A DNA stretch of 8,196 nucleotides from positions 1 to 8,196 of the forward strand of contig CAYGKP010000109.1 in assembly GCA_964350605.1 (NCBI GenBank), read 5' to 3'. The notes below the pieces were generated by a model. That model searched no databases. It worked only from the letters and a program-made list of their open reading frames with translations, and was not told the origin of the DNA. A program made the position numbers and the translations under genes. The stretch comes from CAYGKP01 sp964350605. Its GTDB lineage: Bacteria; Bacteroidota; Bacteroidia; Cytophagales; JAAEPT01. This document shows, one piece after another, positions 1-6,063 of the stretch. Positions within the stretch are counted from its first letter, which is position 1, and every line of letters begins with the position of its first letter.

Positions 1-285
1 CATGAAGCGAAGGACCGCCTCGGCGCGGCGTAATTCGGTTTCCAGTCCGTCGATGAGGGTAGTGGGCGCGTCAAATTCGATCAAGTAGTAAAACCCAGTG
101 GTTTTCTTGTCGATTGGGTAGGCGAGCTTTTTCATCCCCCAGTCTTCCTGCGAGGTGATTTTGGCGCCGCCGTCCTTGAGCGATTTCTGAAACTTGGCCA
201 GAACCTCTTCCCGTTGCTGATCGTTCAGCACTGGGGTGAGGATAAAGACCGTTTCATAGGTGTTGATTGTTTCGATTGGGCTCAT
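1..285 (-). CDS. rpsF: 30S ribosomal protein bS6, 5' part only
   Basis: bS6 is a small-subunit ribosomal protein that binds the 16S rRNA platform together with bS18. The reverse strand reads from an ATG at 285 through 95 codons to the window edge, with no stop, so the C-terminus is missing. Family landmarks are the N-terminal strand with NTYETVFIL (residues 8-16), the WGMKKLAYPI segment (49-58) and YYLIEF (66-71), all in the expected order for bS6. Complete bS6 proteins are usually about 95-140 residues, so only a short tail should be lost. No strong Shine-Dalgarno sequence precedes the ATG, which is common in Bacteroidota. In most bacteria rpsR and rplI follow, which would place them left of this window. 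A phylum-type promoter and a hairpin lie upstream at 381-411 and 314-337. The identification is firm. Confidence 0.95.
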   Translation of the reverse strand, partial: MSPIETINTYETVFILTPVLNDQQREEVLAKFQKSLKDGGAKITSQEDWGMKKLAYPIDKKTTGFYYLIEFDAPTTLIDGLETELRRAEAVLRFM

Positions 286-300
286 GGCCACGTATGTTTG
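267..300 (+). promoter_or_regulatory. Possible promoter for the thioredoxin-like gene
   Basis: TATGTTTG at 293-300 matches TAnnTTTG on the forward strand, and a TTG at 267-269 lies 23 bases upstream, at the long end of the usual spacing. It would sit across the start of rpsF and give a leader of about 120 bases before the ATG at 428. No better forward match was found in 286-427. The call is tentative. Confidence 0.25.
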
Positions 301-313
301 AGTTTATGGGCAA

Positions 314-337
314 GGCACGAATGCTCCCATTCGTACC
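314..337 (-). promoter_or_regulatory. Perfect hairpin in the rpsF 5' leader
   Basis: Two 10-base arms (314-323 and 328-337) are complementary around a 4-base loop, with one G-T wobble when read as rpsF leader RNA. The hairpin lies 28 bases upstream of the rpsF start and downstream of its predicted promoter, so it would be in the transcript leader. Many rpsF leaders carry an autoregulatory site for the S6:S18 complex. I do not see the CCG signature of that motif on this strand, so that role is unproven. It could also be a dispersed palindrome or act on the opposite strand, upstream of the thioredoxin-like gene. Confidence 0.5.
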
Positions 338-380
338 GACGATCCCCGCTGCCATTCCATTGAATTTCACCGAGGGGCCA

Positions 381-411
381 CAAAAGTAGAGATTCGTCCT
401 CAGCTACGCAA
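381..411 (-). promoter_or_regulatory. Bacteroidota-type promoter for rpsF
   Basis: On the reverse strand a -7 box TACTTTTG (388-381) matches the phylum consensus TAnnTTTG exactly. A TTG at 411-409 lies 20 bases upstream, in the expected range for the -33 element. Transcription would start near 374, giving a leader of about 90 bases that contains the hairpin at 314-337. Confidence 0.65.
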
Positions 412-427
412 GAAAACCCTTTACCCC

Positions 428-1384
428 ATGCGCACCCTTCTCTTTGCCCTCGCGTTCGGATCGCTCGCGCCCCTATTGGCCCAAAACGCGGTGCCGTTCT
501 TTGAGGGCGGCTACACCGAACTGCGCACCGAGGCCGTCAAACAGAAGCGTCCCTACTTTGTGACCTTTTACACTAGTTGGTGTAGTTGGTGCAAAAAGAT
601 GAAGGCCACCACCTTCGAGGACGCCGGCGTGGCCCGGTTGGTGCGGGCGGGTTACTTAGCCTACCGCCTCGATGCTGAGCAGGGAGAGGGCATCATGCTC
701 GCGCGCCAGTATGGGGTGACGGGCTTTCCCACCACCGTCTTTTTCGACGCAGCGGGTACGCCCATTCATTCCTTGAGTGGTTACCTGCCAGCCAACGAGT
801 TCTCAAAGCTGCTGATTCAACTCGGCGACCCGAAGGTTTCCGAACGTGCGGAGGCGATGTCCCATGCCGATTCCCTGCGCGAAGAATGGACCTTGGAAGC
901 TCGGGATGTCTGGCCCGAGATCGTCCCCGAAGAAGGCCTAAAGACCTACGACAAGTCGGCGCAATTCGCTGCGGGGCGGGATCATTTTGGGTTCTCGGAA
1001 GAGCGGTATGCCCTGGGCAAGACGGGCCGGATGGCCGACATGGTGCGCCTCGATTTGGCCTACTTCGCAGGCCGTCGCCAGTGGAGTCACGTGCGTGAAA
1101 TCTTGGTCAACCCCGAAGCGGGCCGCTTGACGATCCCCGAGCAAGTCTACTTCGGGTTGCTGCTGGTTGAGGAAGGACAGGCTGATATTTTGGTGCTGCG
1201 CACGGCGCACCGCCTGGTCGAACAGAAACCAAGCCTTGAGTCGCTGGCCTTCTTGGCCTTGATTCAACAACTCCAAGGCGACCAAGTCCAGTCGCAGAAG
1301 AACGCCAAGAAAGCCTTGAAGAAAGGAAAGAAACAGAAGCAGTCGGCGGCCTATCGATTGGTAACACAGTTGGCAGTCAAGTAG
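428..1384 (+). CDS. Secreted thioredoxin-like protein with helical C-terminal extension
   Basis: Probably a thiol-disulfide protein acting in the periplasm. The first 18 residues form a signal peptide: basic R2, a hydrophobic stretch, and probable cleavage after A18. A thioredoxin fold follows (about residues 25-132), with the redox pair C52-S-W-C55 and the cis-proline loop GFPTT around P101. The CSWCKKMK context resembles the Thioredoxin_7/thioredoxin-like group of Bacteroidota rather than classical Trx (CGPC). The remaining 185 or so residues are mostly helical, end in a lysine-rich stretch (about 290-303), and may be TPR-like; I do not recognise that part. At 318 residues it is about three times a plain thioredoxin. 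The ATG at 428 is chosen because it gives the signal peptide; no clear ribosome binding site precedes it. It stands alone, divergent from rpsF and convergent with the next gene. The partner substrate is unknown. Confidence 0.88.
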   Translation: MRTLLFALAFGSLAPLLAQNAVPFFEGGYTELRTEAVKQKRPYFVTFYTSWCSWCKKMKATTFEDAGVARLVRAGYLAYRLDAEQGEGIMLARQYGVTGFPTTVFFDAAGTPIHSLSGYLPANEFSKLLIQLGDPKVSERAEAMSHADSLREEWTLEARDVWPEIVPEEGLKTYDKSAQFAAGRDHFGFSEERYALGKTGRMADMVRLDLAYFAGRRQWSHVREILVNPEAGRLTIPEQVYFGLLLVEEGQADILVLRTAHRLVEQKPSLESLAFLALIQQLQGDQVQSQKNAKKALKKGKKQKQSAAYRLVTQLAVK

Positions 1385-1394
1385 GGCCGGCTAG

Positions 1395-2381
1395 CTACTT
1401 AATCTGGAAGGTGGTCGAGCCAATCATGTTGCCCTCGCAATAAACCTCGGCGGTCCAGCGGCCGGCGGCCATATCTGCGTCACCTTTCCGGTAGCCCATC
1501 GACACATCGGTTGGCTTGCGGTCGTAGAACACGTCTTTAGAAACGGTGTAGTAGAGCGTCTTGCCCTTGTGGGTGAAGCTGCCGCCCCCTACTTCGGTAT
1601 TGTAGACCGCCGCGCCCGAGGGGTCTTTCAGTTGTAGTACGACGGGCTTGTTGCCGATCTGGGCTACTTTGTTTTCAAGCAGCGTGAACTTCACCTCCAG
1701 GGTTTCTACGTACTTGGACTTGAAGATGGTTCCAGTGGTGGGTTTGCCGCGTCGATTGTAGGTGGTCACTTGGAACCGATCCGCTTGCAGGATCGAGGCT
1801 TGGTCGACTTTCTCGGAGAGTTCGTTCTTCACACCCTCCAACTCGGCAATCTTGTCTTCGCGGGTCACGATTTCTTCCTTCAGGCGGGAGTTGTCCTTTT
1901 GGAGCGCGTCGCTCAGCGCGCGCAGCTTGATGAGTTCTGCATCCTGCAGTTGAAGGTTTACAGTATACTCTTGACGAATCTCTTCGAGGTACTTGATGCG
2001 CGAGCGCAACGGAGCGGTTGATTTGTTGACCCGGTCCAGCTCGGCAGTCAGCTCAGCTAGTTGGGTGGACAGTTTGGTGGTGTCGGCACCCAGCTTCTTG
2101 AGTTCCACCATACGCACTTCCAACTCGGATTTCAGGGAATCGAGCTGGGTGGTTTTCTCATCCAATTCGATCTCTTTGAGGGCCAGATCGGCCTCCAATT
2201 GGCGTTGGTTTCCGGTTTTGATTGTGCCGCTGTTGTAGAGGAAGTAAGCGCCAACGTGCGAGCCGATCAGGATCGCGAGGAACCCAAGCAGCAGCCCCCC
2301 GCGGCCTTTCTTTTTCTTCTCCACTGGCTTGGGAGCGGGTGCCATCGGGCGTGGGGGTGGTGGGGTCGAGCGATCTGCCAT
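1395..2381 (-). CDS. Membrane-anchored coiled-coil protein of unknown function
   Basis: I do not recognise a named family. The order of parts is clear. A proline- and lysine-rich cytoplasmic head (residues 1-28) comes first, including a KKKKGRGG basic patch that fits the positive-inside rule. One membrane segment follows (about 29-49). Then comes a long heptad-rich coiled coil (about 58-198) dense in Leu, Glu and Lys. The C-terminal domain (about 200-328) looks beta-rich and ends in GRWTAEVYCEG and TTFQIK, which suggests an immunoglobulin-like sandwich. This gives a bitopic protein with the coiled coil and sandwich on the periplasmic side, perhaps a spacer or scaffold. Automated pipelines often mislabel such proteins as SMC-like because of the coiled coil; there is no ATPase motif here. 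The ATG at 2381 is preceded by a promoter match. Its stop lies 10 bases from the stop of the convergent thioredoxin-like gene. Confidence 0.85.
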   Translation of the reverse strand: MADRSTPPPPRPMAPAPKPVEKKKKGRGGLLLGFLAILIGSHVGAYFLYNSGTIKTGNQRQLEADLALKEIELDEKTTQLDSLKSELEVRMVELKKLGADTTKLSTQLAELTAELDRVNKSTAPLRSRIKYLEEIRQEYTVNLQLQDAELIKLRALSDALQKDNSRLKEEIVTREDKIAELEGVKNELSEKVDQASILQADRFQVTTYNRRGKPTTGTIFKSKYVETLEVKFTLLENKVAQIGNKPVVLQLKDPSGAAVYNTEVGGGSFTHKGKTLYYTVSKDVFYDRKPTDVSMGYRKGDADMAAGRWTAEVYCEGNMIGSTTFQIK

Positions 2382-2409
2382 AAGAGCCGAAAAACGGGCG
2401 CGGTTCGCG

Positions 2410-2440
2410 CAAACTTATCGAAATTGAATGATGTTGTCCA
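2410..2440 (-). promoter_or_regulatory. Promoter for the coiled-coil protein gene
   Basis: TAAGTTTG on the reverse strand (2417-2410) matches TAnnTTTG exactly. The -33 position, 20 bases upstream, reads TGG rather than TTG, a partial match. Transcription would start near 2403, giving a leader of about 22 bases. A 5-bp GC-rich palindrome (2398-2410) overlaps the end of the -7 box and the predicted start site. Confidence 0.5.
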
Positions 2441-2447
2441 CTTCACC

Positions 2448-3029
2448 ATGCTAGACGCCACCTATTGGGAAACCCGCTACCGCGAAGAACAGACGGGCTG
2501 GGACTTGGGCACACCCAGCCCACCGCTCCGTTCGATCATCGAATCGCTGACCGACCGCAACCTGCGCATCCTGGTGCCCGGGGCGGGGAACGGCCATGAA
2601 GTGGCTCTGCTTTGGTCGCTGGGCTTTCGGAACGTCCATTTGCTGGATTGGGCGAAGGCCCCGCTCGAAAATTTCGCCCACCGGGTGCCGGATTTCCCCA
2701 AAGACCAATTGATCCTAGGCGACTTCTTCGAACATGAAGGGGCTTATGACTTGGTGCTGGAACAAACCTTCTTTTGTGCTATTGATCCCTCGCTTCGGGA
2801 AGCCTATGTCCAAAAGATGGCCAAACTCATTGTGCCGAGCGGAAGCCTGCGCGGGTTGCTGTTTTCCACACCCAAGCCAGATGGCCCGCCGTTTGGGGGT
2901 ACACCCGCCGAGTATGATCGGTTGTTCTACACCCGCTTTGCCTTTCGTAGCTTCGTGCCCTCGCCGAATTCGGACCCCCGCCGTTCGAGGCCCGAACTCC
3001 TCATTCATTTGATCCGCCGACCCCACTAG
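2448..3029 (+). CDS. TPMT-superfamily SAM-dependent methyltransferase
   Basis: A small (193-residue) class I methyltransferase of the thiopurine/thiol methyltransferase superfamily, likely cytosolic. Visible landmarks are the N-terminal YWETRY and GWDLGTPSPPL (residues 6-11 and 17-27), SAM motif I VPGAGNGHE (43-51), an acidic residue at the end of the next strand (D67 in LLDW), GDFF (91-94), and the family-typical EQTFFCAIDPSLR (105-117). The natural substrate cannot be told from sequence; relatives methylate sulfur compounds, halides or other small nucleophiles. The frame stays open upstream to 2061, but that extension is antisense to the coiled-coil gene; the ATG at 2448 fits the usual N-terminus. 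kdsA follows after 2 bases, so the two are probably co-transcribed and translationally coupled. No convincing promoter of the phylum type was seen in the 66-base divergent spacer on this strand. Confidence 0.9.
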   Translation: MLDATYWETRYREEQTGWDLGTPSPPLRSIIESLTDRNLRILVPGAGNGHEVALLWSLGFRNVHLLDWAKAPLENFAHRVPDFPKDQLILGDFFEHEGAYDLVLEQTFFCAIDPSLREAYVQKMAKLIVPSGSLRGLLFSTPKPDGPPFGGTPAEYDRLFYTRFAFRSFVPSPNSDPRRSRPELLIHLIRRPH

Positions 3030-3031
3030 AG

Positions 3032-3862
3032 ATGACCTTTCCGATCGACCGCTTGCGCCACGCCGACTCCGGCCAGTTTTTGTTGATGGCCGGGCCTTGC
3101 GCGGTCGAGAGCCGCGACCTCTGCATGGAAGTGGCCGAAAAGGTCAGCACCCTGTGCGACCGCTGGGAGATTCCCTACGTGTTCAAGGGTTCCTACCGGA
3201 AGGCAAACCGTTCGCGTCTGGACTCGTTCCACGGCATTGGCGACCAGGAATCGTTGGCCATCCTAAAGGAAGTCGGCGAGCAGTTTGAACTGCCTACCGT
3301 CACTGACATTCACGAAACCCACGAAGCCGCCGAGGCCGCGGAGTATGTTGACATGCTGCAAATCCCAGCTTTTCTCTGCCGCCAGACCGAGTTGTTGCTT
3401 GCCGCAGGGCGCACGGGCAAAACCGTTGCCGTCAAGAAAGGGCAGTTCCTCAGCGGACCCTCGATGAAGCATGCGGTCGATAAGATCCATTCGGTGGGCA
3501 ACCAGAAGGTCATGTTGACCGAGCGGGGCACCACCTTCGGCTACCAGGACCTGGTGGTTGACATGCGCAACATTCCGTGGATGCAACAGATCGGTGTGCC
3601 GGTCATTGTGGATGTGACCCACAGCCTCCAACAACCCAACCAGGAAACCGGCGTGACGGGCGGTCGACCCCAGTTGATCGAGACAGTTGCCCGCGCGTCG
3701 ATTGCGGTGGGGGCAAACGGCTTGTTCTTGGAAACCCATCCCGACCCATCCAAAGCCCTCAGCGATGGGCAGAACATGCTGCCACTCGACAAGCTCGAAG
3801 GCTTGCTAGAGCGCTTGGTGCGCTTGCGCGAAGCGGTGATGGAGGTCGACGCGAAACGCTAG
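3032..3862 (+). CDS. kdsA: 3-deoxy-D-manno-octulosonate 8-phosphate synthase (KDO8P synthase)
   Basis: Condenses phosphoenolpyruvate with D-arabinose 5-phosphate to give Kdo 8-phosphate, an early step toward the Kdo of lipopolysaccharide; a cytosolic TIM-barrel enzyme. Family motifs are AGPCAVESRD (residues 20-29), the FKGSYRKANRS segment (51-61), GTTFGYQDL (166-174), DVTHSLQQPN (194-203), ETHPDP (234-239) and ALSDG (242-246). The length of 276 is normal. The residue equivalent to Asn26 of the E. coli enzyme and Cys11 of the Aquifex enzyme is C23 here. With H197, E234 and D245 this completes the usual metal-ligand set, so I infer the metal-dependent class. The ATG lies 2 bases after the methyltransferase stop. 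Its TAG stop overlaps the stop of the convergent TerB-like gene within one CTAG. Confidence 0.96.
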   Translation: MTFPIDRLRHADSGQFLLMAGPCAVESRDLCMEVAEKVSTLCDRWEIPYVFKGSYRKANRSRLDSFHGIGDQESLAILKEVGEQFELPTVTDIHETHEAAEAAEYVDMLQIPAFLCRQTELLLAAGRTGKTVAVKKGQFLSGPSMKHAVDKIHSVGNQKVMLTERGTTFGYQDLVVDMRNIPWMQQIGVPVIVDVTHSLQQPNQETGVTGGRPQLIETVARASIAVGANGLFLETHPDPSKALSDGQNMLPLDKLEGLLERLVRLREAVMEVDAKR

Positions 3863-4263
3863 TCCGCGTTCTTCTTGCCCCAGAGTTTCAGGGAAAGGGC
3901 CACCACTTGATCGACCTGTTCGCGGGTCATGTCGAGCCGTTCAGCCATCAGGCAGCAGAGATGGTACTCGCGTTCGTGCAGTTCGCCATCGCTCATGGCC
4001 ATAAACACGGCGTCGGCCAATTGCTCTTCGCGGTCCACTTGGTTTTGGGGAATCAGGAATTCCAGGTCGTGCGCTTTGGCCAAGAGATCTTCTACTTCTC
4101 TACCAGAGAGTCCGAGCTCATCGGCGCGTTCCTGCAGGAAGGCCATTTCTCCCTCGTCCAAAATGCCATCGGCCACGGCGACCGCTACCAAATTCTGAAA
4201 GTGTTCCAGTTTGATCTGGCGGTTGGATGCATCCATGGTGGCGTGAAACAAGGAATCAATCAT
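3859..4263 (-). CDS. TerB-like small acidic protein
   Basis: A 134-residue, mostly helical, cytosolic protein resembling the TerB/TerB-like superfamily. Two internally similar segments carry the hallmark acidic motif: ADGILDEGE (residues 31-39) and SDGELHERE (91-99), each followed by a helix. In characterised TerB such acidic residues bind metal. The family is often attached to tellurite resistance, but single TerB-like genes are widespread and their role is unclear; no other ter gene is visible here. The start is uncertain: ATG at 4263 gives MIDSLFHAT before a second ATG at 4236, and the second start would leave room for a promoter in 4237-4290. It is the last gene of the leftward cluster, 51 bases after the DUF2400 gene, and its stop overlaps that of kdsA. 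Confidence 0.8.
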   Translation of the reverse strand: MIDSLFHATMDASNRQIKLEHFQNLVAVAVADGILDEGEMAFLQERADELGLSGREVEDLLAKAHDLEFLIPQNQVDREEQLADAVFMAMSDGELHEREYHLCCLMAERLDMTREQVDQVVALSLKLWGKKNAD

Positions 4264-4267
4264 AGCG

Positions 4268-4289
4268 CAAAATAGGCCTAAAGGCCTAT
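4268..4289 (-). terminator. Terminator-like inverted repeat between the DUF2400 and TerB-like genes
   Basis: ATAGGCCT and its exact complement AGGCCTAT (4272-4279 and 4282-4289) are separated by AA. Read on the reverse strand the stem is followed by four T (4273-4270, the first still in the stem), then G. This would form a short intrinsic terminator 25 bases after the DUF2400 stop. The U-tract is brief, so it may be leaky. It could instead be an operator for the TerB-like gene. Confidence 0.45.
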
Positions 4290-4314
4290 ACGTAGCGCGG
4301 GTCGAAAAGGATGC

Positions 4315-5109
4315 TTAGTGAGTGCGGCGGTCCTCCAACCCCAGTCCAAACAAGGCATAGTCGAAGCGTACTGGGTCATTTGGGTCCATTTCTCGCAGGG
4401 TTTCGGTCAGTTCCAGAGCCGCTTTCCAATCGTTCTGGGGCCGGGTAATCAGGCCCAGGCGGCGGGCGGTTCGCGCCACGTGAGTATCGAGCGGACAAAC
4501 CAAATCCGACGGCTGGAGCGAAGTCCATAGCCCAAAGTCGACGCCGCCCGCCTTGCTGCGGACCATCCAACGCAGGAACATGTTTAGCCGTTTGCAAGCC
4601 GAACCCTCCGCCGGACTGGCGATGTGTTTTCGGGTGCGAAGTGGCGCTTCTGGTAAGGAAAAGAAACGCACCTTGAAGGCATTCAGCGCGGCCTCGACTC
4701 GGGGCTGTCCGACACCCGGTTCGGCTCGGAAGGCAGCTTCCAGGCTGTCGTGCGCCCGATAGTGGGCTTGCAGCCAATGCACGAAGTACAGCAGGTCCAT
4801 CTCTTGAAACGTGCGGTGCACGAAGCCGAGCAGCTTGCGGCGTTCGTCCTCGCTGTGGCCCACGATGAATTGGTGTGGCGCATCGTCCATGCGGGCGAGC
4901 AGTTCGCTGCCTTTTTTGATGATGGTTGTGCGGTTGCCCCAAGCCAGAATGGCGGCAAAGAACCCGGCAATCTCGATGTCCGCAGGCGCGTTGAAGCGGT
5001 GGGGCAGGACGATGGGGTCCTCGCCAATGAAGCCCGCGCGGTGGTACTGCTGGGCCTTGGTTTCGAGTAGTTCCCGAAGCGTAGCCGGGTCCTCGGTCAA
5101 ACGAGTCAT
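4315..5109 (-). CDS. DUF2400 (TIGR02757) family protein, possible HhH-GPD relative
   Basis: This 264-residue protein resembles the TIGR02757/DUF2400 family, common in Bacteroidota and some other phyla, with no established function known to me. Conserved-looking segments are GFFAAILAWGNRTTI (residues 49-63), a basic helix near 171-184 with K173, PLDTHVARTARRLGL (206-220) and DPVRFDYALFGLG (245-257). The LDTHV-R-RLGL segment resembles the catalytic-Asp region of endonuclease III-type DNA glycosylases (D208 here), and AAILAWGNRTT resembles their early helix with its SxQxT pattern. There is no C-terminal four-cysteine iron-sulfur loop. A DNA-repair or nucleic-acid role is therefore an inference from motif shape only. 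The ATG at 5109 is 6 bases after the stop of the upstream LysM gene, so the two are probably co-translated. It ends before a terminator-like repeat. Confidence 0.88.
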   Translation of the reverse strand: MTRLTEDPATLRELLETKAQQYHRAGFIGEDPIVLPHRFNAPADIEIAGFFAAILAWGNRTTIIKKGSELLARMDDAPHQFIVGHSEDERRKLLGFVHRTFQEMDLLYFVHWLQAHYRAHDSLEAAFRAEPGVGQPRVEAALNAFKVRFFSLPEAPLRTRKHIASPAEGSACKRLNMFLRWMVRSKAGGVDFGLWTSLQPSDLVCPLDTHVARTARRLGLITRPQNDWKAALELTETLREMDPNDPVRFDYALFGLGLEDRRTH

Positions 5110-5115
5110 CGGCCC

Positions 5116-6063
5116 TTAGGGCAGAAAGTAGGTCAGGCGAACCGACACAGGTTCCTTCCCGCCGCCCAAAGCTGTCCAGACCGGCTTGTTCAAGCCGATG
5201 CCTGCTTTCGAATTCGGAAGCGGCCCGACGATGCGCACAAACTGGTACTTGCCCGTGACCGGGTTGGTGACTTTGATGATCGTGCCAACAGGGGCCGTCG
5301 GGTGCCAGCCATAGGCATACGGCGCGCCGAAGCCGTCCACCTCTTTTAGCAGGGCGAGGCCCTCTTCTTGCTGCGAACGCAGGGGTTCGCTGGAGGGTGC
5401 GGTAAAGCTCTTTTCCTCTGCCATACGGGCCGAGGCGGGTACGATCTGGCTCTGGCGCAGGTTCAAGGTTTGCCCGACTGACAGCAGGTCGTTTGACAAG
5501 CCATTCCATTCCTTGATTTTTTGAACTGTGATGCCGTAGCGGTTGGCAATGCCGTATAGCGATTCGCCCGGGCCGACGGTGTGTTGGAAGTCCTCACCGG
5601 GTTTGAACGCTGGTGCGACAACCGTAGTACCCGCTCGTTTGGGTTCCAGGTACAGCACCTGATCAATGCTGATTTCGTTGCTGGTCAGGGCATTGAATTG
5701 CTTGATCTGGTCGACCGACACGCCCGTTTCGCGCGAGATGCCATAGAGCGTCTCACCCGGCTTGACCGTATGGGTCTTGACTGGCTTGGTGCTGGCAGTG
5801 GGGGTGGAGCCGGCTGGCTTTCCCGTGGGGACATAGAGCATTGAGCCCGCTTGAAGCCCCGAAGGCAAGCCATCGTTCGCTTTCTTGATCTGGTCGACCG
5901 ACACGTTATAGCGCCGCGCCAGTCCGTAGAGTGTTTCCCCCATGTCCACCCGATGGACCACGAAAAGCTGGCCATTGCGCCCTTCGGTGCGAATGGAGTC
6001 CTGCGGCAGGGCATAGGCGGTCGAAACAGAAAGGAGGAGAACTAGGAAAGAGAAAAGGCGCAC
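5116..6063 (-). CDS. Secreted triple-LysM protein with RlpA-like C-terminal domain
   Basis: An exported cell-wall-binding protein. A signal peptide occupies residues 1-18 (hydrophobic core, probable cleavage after A18). Three LysM repeats follow at about 36-79, 97-139 and 160-202, each with the GETLYG/GESLYG start and an N-G or N-A turn; LysM binds N-acetylglucosamine chains of peptidoglycan. Linkers between repeats 1 and 2 are rich in Thr, Pro and Lys. The C-terminal part (about 245-314) resembles the double-psi beta-barrel of RlpA: WHPTAPVGTIIKVTNPVTGK, then VRIVGPLP. H254 is kept, but the NDRGPF signature of active RlpA is reduced to VGPLP, so lytic activity is doubtful. The start is a GTG at 6063: it gives the signal peptide, and no suitable in-frame ATG lies nearby upstream. 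It overlaps the upstream DUF4905-like gene by 22 bases, suggesting coupled translation. Confidence 0.9.
   Translation of the reverse strand: MRLFSFLVLLLSVSTAYALPQDSIRTEGRNGQLFVVHRVDMGETLYGLARRYNVSVDQIKKANDGLPSGLQAGSMLYVPTGKPAGSTPTASTKPVKTHTVKPGETLYGISRETGVSVDQIKQFNALTSNEISIDQVLYLEPKRAGTTVVAPAFKPGEDFQHTVGPGESLYGIANRYGITVQKIKEWNGLSNDLLSVGQTLNLRQSQIVPASARMAEEKSFTAPSSEPLRSQQEEGLALLKEVDGFGAPYAYGWHPTAPVGTIIKVTNPVTGKYQFVRIVGPLPNSKAGIGLNKPVWTALGGGKEPVSVRLTYFLP

Noticed and set aside
314..337. Known S6:S18 leader motif
   Set aside because: The stem is in the right place, but the leader strand lacks the CCG trinucleotide of the described motif, so I list it only as an unassigned hairpin.
2061..2447. 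A 129-residue N-terminal extension of the methyltransferase frame
   Set aside because: It runs antisense through the coiled-coil gene and looks like its shadow. The family N-terminus begins at the ATG at 2448.
3859..4263. A tellurite-resistance (ter) operon
   Set aside because: Only one TerB-like gene is present, with no terC, terD, terE or terZ neighbour. The name does not imply the phenotype.
3577..4275. Forward open frame of 232 codons across the kdsA 3' end and the TerB-like gene
   Set aside because: It is off-frame in kdsA and antisense to the TerB-like gene, both of which have clear family motifs.
4376..5509. Long reverse-strand open frame of 377 codons
   Set aside because: It overlaps the DUF2400 and LysM genes on the same strand in another frame. 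Its product is rich in Arg, Pro and Gly with no recognisable motif, typical of an off-frame in GC-rich DNA.
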